Assembly: GCF_900111965.1 (NCBI RefSeq)
Contig: NZ_FOJT01000001.1
Span: 434,001-498,000 of the forward strand
Length of the DNA stretch: 64,000 nucleotides
Direction: 5' to 3'
Source of the DNA: Flavobacterium swingsii
GTDB lineage: Bacteria; Bacteroidota; Bacteroidia; Flavobacteriales; Flavobacteriaceae
Both the position numbers and the translations under genes were made by a program. Below are positions 36,173 through 45,263 of the stretch, piece after piece. Every line of letters begins with the position of its first letter. Within the stretch, counting starts at the first letter, position 1. The notes under the pieces are model-generated. The model had not been told where the DNA came from and did no database searches. It saw only the letters and a program-made list of their open reading frames with translations.

Positions 36173-36275
36173 AATTTGTTTGGTGTGTCAAAAACCTTTC
36201 GTTTGGCGCAAAAAGTGGGAAAAAGTTTGGGACGAAGTAAAATATTGCAGTGATAAATGCAAAATGAATAAATAA
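36138..36275 (+). CDS. DUF2256 zinc-ribbon protein (45 residues)
   Basis: ATG 36138 to TAA 36273-36275 encodes 45 residues and overlaps the end of the preceding photolyase-family gene by 35 bases in another frame. The sequence has the DUF2256 pattern: [29 protein letters not shown]. Cys14, Cys17, Cys37 and Cys41 make a likely zinc-binding site. DUF2256 genes are strongly associated with cryptochromes and photolyases. Too short for many gene finders, but the match over the full length makes it a confident call. Function unknown. Confidence 0.88.
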   Translation: MRGVKKQNLPNKICLVCQKPFVWRKKWEKVWDEVKYCSDKCKMNK

Positions 36276-36327
36276 TTTGTATTTCCACAAGGTTTTAAAA
36301 AAATTGCAGGAAAACTAAAGTAAAAAT

Positions 36328-37617
36328 ATGAAAACAGCAATAGTTTGGTTTAAAACCGATTTACGAGTAGAAGATAACGAAACACTTATTAAAGCTATTT
36401 CACAAAGCGAACAAATAATACCTGTGTATTGTTTTGACGATTCCCATTTTGAAACCACATCTTACGGATTCAAGAAAACAGGAAGTTTCAGAACTCAATT
36501 TTTATTGGAAGCATTAGAAAATTTAGATGATAATTTAAGAAAATTAGGTTCCGGATTAGTAATTACAAAAGGAAAACCAGAAGTTGAAATCCCGAAAATC
36601 GTACAATATTATAAAGCACGAAAAGTTTTTGTAAAACGAGAAGTCGCTTTTGAAGAAAGAAAAACCGAAAAATTAGTTCAAGATAAATTGTTTAAATTAC
36701 GTTGTGAAATCGAAACTTTTAGCACTAGTACTTTATATCATGCCGAAGATTTACCATTTTCTATCAAAAATATTCCAGATGTTTTTACCAATTTCAGAAA
36801 AAAAACAGAACAAGATGCTACAATTAGAAAACCATTTGAGAAACCAAAACAAATCTATTCTCCATCAATTCCAGTTTTAAATTTACCAACTTTAATAGAA
36901 TTAGGTTTAGAATTTTCTGAATTAGATTCTCGTGCCGCAATCCATTTTAAAGGAGGAGAAACTGAAGCGATAAAAAGATTAAATCATTATTTTTTTGAAA
37001 CAAAAAACTTATCAATTTATAAAGAAACTCGAAACGGAATGGTTGGCGAAGATTATTCATCTAAATTTTCAACTTGGTTGGCTTTAGGCTGTATTTCTCC
37101 CAAATTTATTTACAATGAAATTAAAAAATACGAATTGCAATTTGGCGCAAACGAATCAACCTATTGGTTGGTTTTTGAATTGATTTGGCGTGATTTCTTT
37201 CGATTCATGTTCAAAAAATACCAAACCAAATTTTTCTTATATTCTGGGATAAAAACCGAAAAAGTAAACTCAAAATCATTAAATGATAAATTACTTTTTC
37301 AATGGATAAATGGTAAAACCACTTCTGATTTTATCAATGCCAACATGCTCGAATTGAAACTTACAGGTTTTATGAGTAATCGTGGACGACAAAATGTAGC
37401 CAGCTTTTTTTGCAACGAACTCAATATGGATTGGCGTTTTGGAGCTGCCTATTTTGAACAGCAATTAATAGATTACGATGTGTCCAGCAATTGGGGAAAT
37501 TGGGCCTATTTAGCCGGAGTAGGCAACGACCCTAGAGGTCATCGCTATTTTAATATCGAAAAACAAGCCAGCGATTATGATAAGAGCCGAGAATTTAGAA
37601 ATTTATGGTTGAAATAA
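36328..37617 (+). CDS. Cryptochrome DASH / DNA photolyase
   Basis: A 429-residue protein of the cryptochrome-DASH branch. Antenna domain: MKTAIVWFKTDLRVEDN to about residue 130. FAD domain motifs: TRNGMVGEDYSSKFSTWLALG, ELIWRDFFRFMF, TGFMSNRGRQNVASFF and YDVSSNWGNWAYLAGVGNDP, then HRYFNIEKQASDYD. Asn and Trp residues near the flavin are present, unlike in its divergent neighbour. DASH proteins repair cyclobutane dimers in single-stranded or looped DNA and may also signal. Last gene of the operon; the next gene (rpsO) has its own promoter. Confidence 0.93.
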   Translation: MKTAIVWFKTDLRVEDNETLIKAISQSEQIIPVYCFDDSHFETTSYGFKKTGSFRTQFLLEALENLDDNLRKLGSGLVITKGKPEVEIPKIVQYYKARKVFVKREVAFEERKTEKLVQDKLFKLRCEIETFSTSTLYHAEDLPFSIKNIPDVFTNFRKKTEQDATIRKPFEKPKQIYSPSIPVLNLPTLIELGLEFSELDSRAAIHFKGGETEAIKRLNHYFFETKNLSIYKETRNGMVGEDYSSKFSTWLALGCISPKFIYNEIKKYELQFGANESTYWLVFELIWRDFFRFMFKKYQTKFFLYSGIKTEKVNSKSLNDKLLFQWINGKTTSDFINANMLELKLTGFMSNRGRQNVASFFCNELNMDWRFGAAYFEQQLIDYDVSSNWGNWAYLAGVGNDPRGHRYFNIEKQASDYDKSREFRNLWLK

Positions 37618-37629
37618 ATCTGCAAAATA

Positions 37630-37659
37630 TTGGTACTTCAAAAAATAATTGTACTTTTG
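37630..37659 (+). promoter_or_regulatory. Promoter of rpsO
   Basis: TTG (37630-37632), a 19-base spacer and TACTTTTG (37652-37659), a full consensus match about 55 bases before the rpsO ATG. Confidence 0.7.
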
Positions 37660-37714
37660 CACTCGAATCCGAGAAACGGAATTCATACATAAAAATCATT
37701 AAACAAATATTGGA

Positions 37715-37981
37715 ATGTATTTAACTAAAGAGATTAAAGAAGAAATCTTCGCTAAACACGGAGAAAAAACAAACACAGGTAAATCAGAAGCGCAAATTGC
37801 TTTATTCACATTCAGAATTAGCCACTTAACTGAGCACTTGAAAAAAAATCGTCACGATTATAACACTGAACGTTCATTAGTACTTTTAGTAGGTAAAAGA
37901 AGATCTTTACTAGATTACTTGAAGAAAAAAGAGATTAACAGATACCGTGAGATTATCAAAGAATTGGGTATTAGAAAATAA
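37715..37981 (+). CDS. rpsO: 30S ribosomal protein S15
   Basis: An 88-residue ribosomal protein with the conserved core GKSEAQIALFTFRISHLTEH (about 22-41) and LVGKRRSLLDYLKK (about 61-74). S15 binds 16S rRNA helices 20-22 and 23 and nucleates assembly of the platform. The gene is followed by its own terminator and then pnp, the classic rpsO-pnp order. The 55-base leader could carry an autoregulatory structure, but none was verified. Confidence 0.97.
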   Translation: MYLTKEIKEEIFAKHGEKTNTGKSEAQIALFTFRISHLTEHLKKNRHDYNTERSLVLLVGKRRSLLDYLKKKEINRYREIIKELGIRK

Positions 37982-37990
37982 TCAATAGTA

Positions 37991-38018
37991 AAGAGGTGCG
38001 AAAGTGCCTCTTTTTTTA
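37991..38018 (+). terminator. Terminator after rpsO
   Basis: AAGAGG at about 37991 pairs with CCTCTT after a short GC-rich loop region (GTGCGAAAGTGC), then a T tract to 38018. Confidence 0.8.
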
Positions 38019-38158
38019 TTTAGATTTTGGGAATTTAGATTCTAAGCTTTCATTTATCTAATCGTCTTAAAAAAGTTAGTTTTTCATTGGGTTTTAGGCA
38101 TTAACTACGCAACAACAACACAACTAGAACCCATGTTAAACTTAAAAAAGGAAAATTT

Positions 38159-40294
38159 ATGATTCCACAATTATTTGTAGAAAAAATCGATTTAGGTGAT
38201 GGCAGAAGCATCACAATCGAGACAGGTCGTTTGGCTAAACAAGCTGACGGATCTGTAGTAGTAAGAATTGGTAAAACTGTTATTTTAGGAACAGTTGTAT
38301 CTTCAAGAAAAGCAAGTCCAGGTATCGATTTTTTACCGTTAACGGTAGATTATCGCGAAAAATTTGCAGCAGCAGGTCGTTTTCCTGGTGGTTTCTTCAA
38401 AAGAGAAGCGCGTCCAAGTGATAGCGAAGTGCTAACCATGAGATTAGTTGACCGTGTTTTACGTCCACTTTTCCCATCTGATTACCATGCAGAAGTTCAA
38501 GTTATGATTCAGTTAATGTCTCATGATGATGAAGTTATGCCGGATGCATTAGCAGGATTAGCAGCTTCGGCAGCACTTGCTTTGTCTGACATTCCTTTTG
38601 AAACTTTAATTTCTGAAGCTAGAGTTGGAAGAATTGACGGTAAATTTATCATCAACCCATCTCGTGCACAATTAGAATTGTCTGATATTGACATGATGAT
38701 TGGAGCTTCAACAGATTCTATCGCCATGGTAGAAGGAGAAATGAAAGAAATTTCAGAAGCAGAAATGCTAGAAGCAATTAAATTTGCACACGAACATATT
38801 AAAGTACAAATTGCTGCTCAAGAAAGATTGGCTGCAGCTTTTGGAAAAAAAGAAGTTCGTACTTATGAAAAAGAAAAAACTGACGATGCTATTTATGCAA
38901 AAGTAAAAGCAGCAGCTTACGATAAAATTTACAACATTGCTAAAGTTGGCTCAGCTAAACACGAACGTTCGGCTGCATTTGACGCTGTAAAAGAAGAAGT
39001 AAAAGCATTATTTACAGAAGAAGAATTAGCAGAAAATGGAGACTTAGTTTCTAAATATTTCTACAAAACTAATAAAGAAGCTGTTCGTAATGTAACTTTA
39101 GATTTAGGAACTCGATTAGACGGAAGAAAAACTACAGAAATTCGCCCAATTTGGTGTGAAGTAGATTATTTACCATCTGTTCACGGTTCTGCATTGTTTA
39201 CACGTGGAGAAACTCAAGCATTGGCAACTGCAACTTTAGGAACTTCTAGAGAAGCAAACCAAATTGATTCGCCATCTGAACAAGGAGAAGAAAAATTCTA
39301 TTTACACTATAATTTCCCACCATTTTCAACAGGAGAAGCACGTCCTTTAAGAGGAACTTCAAGAAGAGAAGTTGGTCACGGAAACTTGGCACAAAGAGCC
39401 TTGAAAAATATGATTCCTGCAGAAAATCCTTATACAATCAGAATTGTTTCTGAAGTATTGGAATCGAATGGTTCGTCTTCTATGGCAACAGTTTGTGCTG
39501 GAACATTGGCGTTAATGGATGCAGGGATTCAAATGATTCGTCCAGTTTCTGGAATTGCAATGGGATTAATTACTGACGGTGATCGTTTTGCAGTTTTATC
39601 TGATATTTTAGGTGATGAAGATCACTTGGGAGATATGGACTTTAAAGTAACTGGAACTTCTGAAGGAATTACAGCTTGCCAAATGGACATTAAAATTGAT
39701 GGATTGAAATATGAAATCATGGAACAAGCATTAGCTCAAGCTCGTGATGGTCGTTTGCACATTCTTAATATACTTACCGAAACGCTAGCTACTCCAAAAG
39801 CTGACGTTAAAGTATATGCTCCAAAAATTATCATGAGAACTATTCCTGGTAACTTTATTGGTGCGTTAATTGGACCTGGAGGAAAAGTAATTCAAGAATT
39901 ACAAAAAGCCACTGGAACAACTATCGTAATTAACGAAGTTGACGAAATGGGAGTTGTTGAAATTCTAGGTACAGATCCTGCTGGAATTGAAGCTGTATTG
40001 GCTAAAATTGAGTCAATTACTTTCAAACCACAAATGGGAGAAGCTTACGAAGTAAAAGTAATTAAAATGCTAGATTTTGGTGCAGTTGTAGAATATACTG
40101 CTGTTCCTGGAAACGAAGTATTATTACACGTATCTGAGTTAGCTTGGGAACGTACAGAAAATGTTGCCGATGTTGTAAACATGGGCGATGTATTTATGGT
40201 AAAATATCTAGGTTTAGATCCTAAAACTCGTAAAGAGAAAGTATCTAGAAAAGCCTTGATGCCAAGACCTCCACGTGAGGAGAAAAAAGAGTAA
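38159..40294 (+). CDS. pnp: Polyribonucleotide nucleotidyltransferase (PNPase)
   Basis: A 711-residue phosphorolytic 3'-5' exoribonuclease. Two RNase PH domains: the first starts [20 protein letters not shown] and the second is near [15 protein letters not shown], with the active-site region [17 protein letters not shown] ([20 protein letters not shown]) and S1 ([20 protein letters not shown]) RNA-binding domains complete it. ATG 38159 gives the expected N terminus. There is no long S1 extension; the C terminus ends [10 protein letters not shown]. Works in mRNA decay and quality control. A strong terminator follows. Confidence 0.97.
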   Translation: MIPQLFVEKIDLGDGRSITIETGRLAKQADGSVVVRIGKTVILGTVVSSRKASPGIDFLPLTVDYREKFAAAGRFPGGFFKREARPSDSEVLTMRLVDRVLRPLFPSDYHAEVQVMIQLMSHDDEVMPDALAGLAASAALALSDIPFETLISEARVGRIDGKFIINPSRAQLELSDIDMMIGASTDSIAMVEGEMKEISEAEMLEAIKFAHEHIKVQIAAQERLAAAFGKKEVRTYEKEKTDDAIYAKVKAAAYDKIYNIAKVGSAKHERSAAFDAVKEEVKALFTEEELAENGDLVSKYFYKTNKEAVRNVTLDLGTRLDGRKTTEIRPIWCEVDYLPSVHGSALFTRGETQALATATLGTSREANQIDSPSEQGEEKFYLHYNFPPFSTGEARPLRGTSRREVGHGNLAQRALKNMIPAENPYTIRIVSEVLESNGSSSMATVCAGTLALMDAGIQMIRPVSGIAMGLITDGDRFAVLSDILGDEDHLGDMDFKVTGTSEGITACQMDIKIDGLKYEIMEQALAQARDGRLHILNILTETLATPKADVKVYAPKIIMRTIPGNFIGALIGPGGKVIQELQKATGTTIVINEVDEMGVVEILGTDPAGIEAVLAKIESITFKPQMGEAYEVKVIKMLDFGAVVEYTAVPGNEVLLHVSELAWERTENVADVVNMGDVFMVKYLGLDPKTRKEKVSRKALMPRPPREEKKE

Positions 40295-40330
40295 TCAGAT
40301 CTTATAGTTTACTAAAGGTTTATTTATAGA

Positions 40331-40365
40331 AAATCCCGTTTTATTAATTTAAAACGGGATTTTTG
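40331..40365 (+). terminator. Terminator after pnp
   Basis: AAATCCCGTTTT (40331-40342) pairs with AAAACGGGATTT (40351-40362), then T-rich sequence. The terminator at 49537-49573 has a similar stem. Confidence 0.9.
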
Positions 40366-40412
40366 TTTAAAAATTATTTTGCTCAATAAATATATTTTGT
40401 AAGATTTTTTTG

Positions 40413-40420
40413 TATTTTTG
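40413..40420 (+). promoter_or_regulatory. -7 box of the DUF4249 operon
   Basis: TATTTTTG matches TAnnTTTG and lies 27 bases before ATG 40448. It excludes an in-frame TTG at 40418 as a start, because that codon is inside the box. Confidence 0.45.
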
Positions 40421-40447
40421 AAATCCAATCGATATACAAATAAATTA

Positions 40448-41194
40448 ATGAAATATAGCAGAATATCAATTCGAACCTTGTTAATCATACTATGCTTTTT
40501 TAGTAAATTAAGCACTGTGTTTGCTCAAAGCAACAATAACGAATCAATATACAATTGGTTTGACAAAACAATTGGTAAAGAAACTCTAGGTGTAAATAAT
40601 GGCGTAATACATACCAATTATGATCGAACACTAAATGGCCAAAATCGTTATTTCGATTCTAACAAATTCATAATTGGCAATGTAAATTATGACGCTCAAG
40701 ATTATTTTAATGTGAATTTAAAATATGATATTTACAATAATGAATTAGTCTTAAAACCTCACGGAGAATCAGATTATATAAATATAAACCTTACAAAAGA
40801 AAAAGTAAAAACATTTACAATATACAATACGAAGTTTATTAATTTAAACCTTGAATTGCCACAAGGATTTTCAAAAGGTTATTATGAAGAAAACTTAACA
40901 AGCAAATCCTTTATTTTTTACATAAAGCACTATAAAGAAAAAAAGGAGTTATTAAAAGAACGTGGCGCATTTATAGAATATTTTTATAAAAATGAATTTA
41001 TTCTGTTTTCCGAAAATAAATTCAATAAAATAAATTCTAAAAGCGAAATCCTTAAGCTATTCCCTAATCACAAAAACGAAATATCTAATTTCCACAAAAC
41101 TTACAGGGATTTAAAAAAAGAGAATGAATTGAAATTCATGAAAAATTTAATGACCTATATTAATAATTTACTACAAAACAACTCAACTAAATAA
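40448..41194 (+). CDS. Exported protein of unknown function, first gene of the DUF4249 operon
   Basis: A 248-residue protein with a signal peptide of about 26 residues (LLIILCFFSKLSTVFAQ). The mature part has a beta-rich first half (YFNVNLKYDIYNNELVLKPHG) and a helical, lysine-rich end (FHKTYRDLKKENELKFMKN). I do not recognise a named family. Its stop TAA shares one base with the ATG of the TonB receptor gene (41194), so the two are translationally coupled. It may be a periplasmic partner of the receptor. Confidence 0.65.
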   Translation: MKYSRISIRTLLIILCFFSKLSTVFAQSNNNESIYNWFDKTIGKETLGVNNGVIHTNYDRTLNGQNRYFDSNKFIIGNVNYDAQDYFNVNLKYDIYNNELVLKPHGESDYININLTKEKVKTFTIYNTKFINLNLELPQGFSKGYYEENLTSKSFIFYIKHYKEKKELLKERGAFIEYFYKNEFILFSENKFNKINSKSEILKLFPNHKNEISNFHKTYRDLKKENELKFMKNLMTYINNLLQNNSTK

Positions 41195-43959
41195 TGAGGA
41201 AACTTACAATACTCTTACTACTATTGATTTTTAATCAATTAATTTATTCTCAATACAAAACTGAACTAATTACTATTGAATACAGTAACATTAGCAAAAT
41301 AGATGTTATTAACAAGATAGAAGCTATTTCTAATTACAAATTTTATTATCAAGAAGATTGGATTAACGAAAATGTCCTAATATCTGGGAATCATAAAGAC
41401 AAGACTATAAAGGAAATTTTAACGGCTGTTTTTGAAGATACAAACATTAATTTTTTTATTGATAAAAATAAAATCATACTAACAAGAAATAGTATTATTT
41501 ACGACAAATTACCAGACAATTACTTTGGAAACAAAGCTCCCGATTCAAATACCATAGTAAAAGCAGCAAACCCAATCTTTTTCCAACAATATGATTCGAT
41601 AAAAAATACCAAATCAACAAACACTGATCCAATAACATTAGTAGGAAAAGAAACAGCAAATTCAGTAGCTGACCTATACTCCCTTTCTGGATATATAAAA
41701 AATGGTAAAAATGATGAACCAATCTCAGACATCACTGTCAAAAGCGGAAAAACCAGTGTTAGCACAGATAAAGACGGTTATTATACTTTACAACTTCCAT
41801 ATGGGATGAATGTCATTGAGACGCAATCATTAAGCTATACGAAAGCATCAAGAAAAATAATGATTTATAGTAATGGTAAACTAAACATAACCGTTTCTGA
41901 AAAAGCAAATCAGCTAAACGAAGTAGTAATACGAGGAAAAAGAAAGCAAAATTTAAGAACTGCTGTTACTGGAGTTACAACCATTGAAGCCGAAGGAATA
42001 AAAAACATTCCATTAGTTTTAGGAGAAAGAGATGTACTAAAAGTAGCATTAACAATTCCTGGAATAAAAACTGCAGGAGAAGGTTCGGCAGGATTTAATG
42101 TTAGAGGAGGAAAAGAAGATCAGAACCTAATACTTCTAGACAACGGAACTATATATAATCCCTCGCATTTTTTCGGATTCTTTTCTGCAATAAACCCATA
42201 TACGATTAGCAAAGTAGATATTTACAAAGGTAGTATTCCGTCTGAATTTGGAGGAAGATTATCTTCCGTGTTTGACATAACATCAAAAAGCGGAAACTTA
42301 ACAAAATTTTCTGGTGAAGGAGGAATAGGACCTGTTACGAGCAACATAACCTTATCAACACCTATCATCAAAGAAAAATCTAGCCTCCTTATAGGTGGAA
42401 GAGCTACTTATTCTGGATGGATTTTAAAAAGTCTAAAAGATGAAAAATTAAAGAATAGTAAAGCTTCTTTTTATGATTTATTTGCAAAATACAATCATAA
42501 AATAAATAAAAACAATTCGCTCGAAACTACTTTATATTATAGTAAAGATGCCTTTAGCATCACGTCCGATTCTTTATATAAATACAGCAACAGATTAGGA
42601 TCTTTAAAATGGAAACACACCTTTAATGATAAAAACAAAGGAGAATTAATCATTACAAATAGTGAATACAAATTTAATATCGATTACGATTCGAACAACC
42701 TAAATGCCTTTGATTTTGGTTTCAAAATAAATGAATCTCAAGCAATGCTTAAGCTTAACTATACTCTTAATGACAAACACAAATTCACTTATGGCGTTTC
42801 GAGTAAATTATACAACATTAACCCAGGTAATTTCAGCGCAAAAGACCCAAATTCTCTATTAATTCCTGTTAATATTGACAAAGAAAAAGGATTAGAATCT
42901 GCAGCTTTTGTTTCAGATAATTATAAAATTACAAAAAAACTACTATTAGATGTTGGCATAAGATACTCTGTATTTATGGCTTTAGGAAAGTCGACACAAA
43001 AAATTTATCAAGAAGGAGTACCGCTAAGCGACGCTACAGTTATAGACGAAAAAGAATTTGGGAACAACGAAACAATAAATACATCAAGTGGATTTGAACC
43101 TAGATTAGCATTAAGATATATGATAACCGAAGATTTTTCTGTAAAAGCCGGTTATGATAAAACGTTTCAATATATTCATTTATTATCAAGTAACACGACA
43201 CAATCCCCAACAGACACTTGGAAATTATCTGATTTGAATGTAAAACCACAAAACGGGCAACAATTTTCATTAGGATTATTTAAAAACATAGACTACGAAG
43301 ATTTAGAATTAAGTGCCGAAGGATATTATAAGAAATCTAATAATATTCTAGACTATAAAGTTGGTGCAAATTTACTTTTGAACGAAAATCTAGAAACAGA
43401 ATTATTGCAAGGCGAAGGCAAATCATACGGGGTAGAATTATTAGTCAAAAAAGCTGAAGGTCGTCTGAATGGATGGATTGGATACACATATTCGAGAGCA
43501 TTTATAAAATTAGACAGCCAGTTTAATGAAGAAAAAGTAAACAACGGAGAGTTTTTCGCAACAAATTTCGACAAACCGCATGATTTTAGTGCTGTATTAA
43601 ATTATAAATTCACACATCGTTATAGTTTTTCAGCTAATTTTATATACCAAACAGGAAGACCTATAACATATCCTATTGGAAAATACACTTACGCAAATTC
43701 CGAATATACATTGTATAGCGACCGAAATAAATTTAGAATCCCTGATTATTATCGTCTAGACATAGGTATTAATATTGAAGGAAATCATAAACTAAAAAAA
43801 CTAGCTCATAGTTTCTGGAACATTTCTGTTTATAATGTTTTAGGAAGAAACAATCCGTATTCTGTATATTTTGTAACAAAAGAAGGTCAAGTAAAAGCAT
43901 ACAAGACATCAATCTTTGGAATTCCAGTACCTACAATAACTTATAATTTTAAATTTTAA
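41194..43959 (+). CDS. TonB-dependent receptor with STN and carboxypeptidase-regulatory domains
   Basis: A 921-residue outer-membrane receptor. Signal peptide (about 19 residues), then an STN domain (about 25-95: IEYSNISKIDVINKIEAIS, NKIILTRN), a spacer, a carboxypeptidase D regulatory-like domain (about 165-240: LSGYIKNGKNDEPISDITV), and a plug with NQLNEVVIRGKRKQ and GFNVRGGKEDQNLILLDN. The barrel extends to the C terminus, ending YNFKF. An STN domain often serves FecR-type signalling, but no sigma/anti-sigma pair is adjacent. The three DUF4249 lipoproteins downstream are the expected surface partners in a SusCD-like pair. Confidence 0.92.
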   Translation: MRKLTILLLLLIFNQLIYSQYKTELITIEYSNISKIDVINKIEAISNYKFYYQEDWINENVLISGNHKDKTIKEILTAVFEDTNINFFIDKNKIILTRNSIIYDKLPDNYFGNKAPDSNTIVKAANPIFFQQYDSIKNTKSTNTDPITLVGKETANSVADLYSLSGYIKNGKNDEPISDITVKSGKTSVSTDKDGYYTLQLPYGMNVIETQSLSYTKASRKIMIYSNGKLNITVSEKANQLNEVVIRGKRKQNLRTAVTGVTTIEAEGIKNIPLVLGERDVLKVALTIPGIKTAGEGSAGFNVRGGKEDQNLILLDNGTIYNPSHFFGFFSAINPYTISKVDIYKGSIPSEFGGRLSSVFDITSKSGNLTKFSGEGGIGPVTSNITLSTPIIKEKSSLLIGGRATYSGWILKSLKDEKLKNSKASFYDLFAKYNHKINKNNSLETTLYYSKDAFSITSDSLYKYSNRLGSLKWKHTFNDKNKGELIITNSEYKFNIDYDSNNLNAFDFGFKINESQAMLKLNYTLNDKHKFTYGVSSKLYNINPGNFSAKDPNSLLIPVNIDKEKGLESAAFVSDNYKITKKLLLDVGIRYSVFMALGKSTQKIYQEGVPLSDATVIDEKEFGNNETINTSSGFEPRLALRYMITEDFSVKAGYDKTFQYIHLLSSNTTQSPTDTWKLSDLNVKPQNGQQFSLGLFKNIDYEDLELSAEGYYKKSNNILDYKVGANLLLNENLETELLQGEGKSYGVELLVKKAEGRLNGWIGYTYSRAFIKLDSQFNEEKVNNGEFFATNFDKPHDFSAVLNYKFTHRYSFSANFIYQTGRPITYPIGKYTYANSEYTLYSDRNKFRIPDYYRLDIGINIEGNHKLKKLAHSFWNISVYNVLGRNNPYSVYFVTKEGQVKAYKTSIFGIPVPTITYNFKF

Positions 43960-43965
43960 CTAGTT

Positions 43966-45255
43966 ATGAAAAGTATATATTTAAAAATATTCATTCTAAG
44001 TACGCTTCTCATATGTATAGCAAGCTGTACAGAACCTTATGCACTTCAAACAAATACGTTTGAAGATGCAGTTGTTGTTGAAGCAACTATAACTAACGAG
44101 TTTAAAAAACAAGAAATAAAACTTTCAAGATCCTATCGTTTGGAAGATAATAGACCTGCGTTTGAAGCTGGAGCGACCGTTTACGTAAAAGATGATTTAG
44201 GAAATCAATATAATTTTGAAGAAAACAATGGAAAATACATTTCTACTTCAGAATTTCAAACAGCGGCAAACAGAACTTATCAATTATTCATTACTACTAA
44301 TGATGGAAAATCTTATGCATCGACCATACAAAGTCTAACAACCGATACGCCAATACAAAATATAGTTCCAGAAATTGCAACAAAAGAAGGCGTTCGTGGA
44401 GTTCAAATGGCAGTAAAAAGTTTTGACCCTACAAACACATCAAAATATTATAGATATGAATATGAAGAAACCTCAAGAATTACTGCTCCTAAATGGTCTG
44501 ACTATGAATTAAAATTTAGTACTACTCAATTTTACTGTCCAACATCTAGTTTGATTGGGTTTCCTTACTTATATGTAGTGCCAAAAAACAATGAAATAGG
44601 TAAAGTTTGTTATAAAACACAATCATCAACTGATATTATTTTAACGAATACGAATAGTTTATCTGAAGATCGAGTAAATTTCCCTGTAAGGTTTGTTGCA
44701 TCCTCTGACTATACGATTGCAGAAAGATATTCTATTGAAGTCAAACAATATGTAGAATCTTTCGAATCTTATAGTTTTTATAGTACTCTAAGAAAAATAA
44801 GTGGATCAGGTAGTATTTTATCTCAAAACCAACCCGGTTTTATTTACGGTAATATAAAATCGATTACCAACCCAAACGAAAAAGTAATTGGTTTTTTTAA
44901 TGTTAGTTCTGTATCAAGAAAAAGAATATTCTTTAATTTCGAAGACCTTTTTACAGGAGAACCAAAACCAAAATATTATGATGAATGCGAGGAAGAAATA
45001 TTTTGTTCAATAAAATTTACTGAACCAGATCCACCATTATATAGTTATTTTGGTGACTGTGCTTCAAACAACGTTCAATGCCCCCCAGGGAGAATACAAG
45101 ATTACGGCGCTGGGAATGCTCTAAGAACAGCATTAACTCTAAATAGAAGAATATATTATAATGGGATGTACCCAAACTTTACAGTAGTAAAACCTATATG
45201 TGGAGATTGTACTCAAGTAGGCGCTAACTTAAAACCAATATTTTGGATAGACTAA
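43966..45255 (+). CDS. DUF4249 lipoprotein, paralogue 1
   Basis: A 429-residue lipoprotein with a signal peptide and lipobox (CIASC, Cys at about residue 21) followed by TEPYALQTNTFEDAV. DUF4249 hallmarks are the N-terminal beta domain (VVEATITNEFKKQEIKLSRS) and TYQLFITTNDGKSYAS. The C terminus carries CGDCTQVGANLKPIFWID. DUF4249 proteins co-occur with TonB receptors and probably act as surface lids or ligand-binding partners. Uses ATG 43966, six bases after the receptor stop. The next paralogue begins inside its last codons. Confidence 0.88.
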   Translation: MKSIYLKIFILSTLLICIASCTEPYALQTNTFEDAVVVEATITNEFKKQEIKLSRSYRLEDNRPAFEAGATVYVKDDLGNQYNFEENNGKYISTSEFQTAANRTYQLFITTNDGKSYASTIQSLTTDTPIQNIVPEIATKEGVRGVQMAVKSFDPTNTSKYYRYEYEETSRITAPKWSDYELKFSTTQFYCPTSSLIGFPYLYVVPKNNEIGKVCYKTQSSTDIILTNTNSLSEDRVNFPVRFVASSDYTIAERYSIEVKQYVESFESYSFYSTLRKISGSGSILSQNQPGFIYGNIKSITNPNEKVIGFFNVSSVSRKRIFFNFEDLFTGEPKPKYYDECEEEIFCSIKFTEPDPPLYSYFGDCASNNVQCPPGRIQDYGAGNALRTALTLNRRIYYNGMYPNFTVVKPICGDCTQVGANLKPIFWID

Positions 45256-45263
45256 AACACATA
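45231..45263 (+). repeat. Duplicated gene-junction sequence (copy 1 of 3)
   Basis: The run ending ...CCAATATTTTGGATAGAC, then TAAAAC, is repeated almost exactly at 46493-46525 and 47770-47802. It codes both the last residues KPIFWID plus stop of a DUF4249 gene and the TTG start (LDRLK) of the next gene. It is the junction expected from tandem duplication of a DUF4249 unit. Confidence 0.8.
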
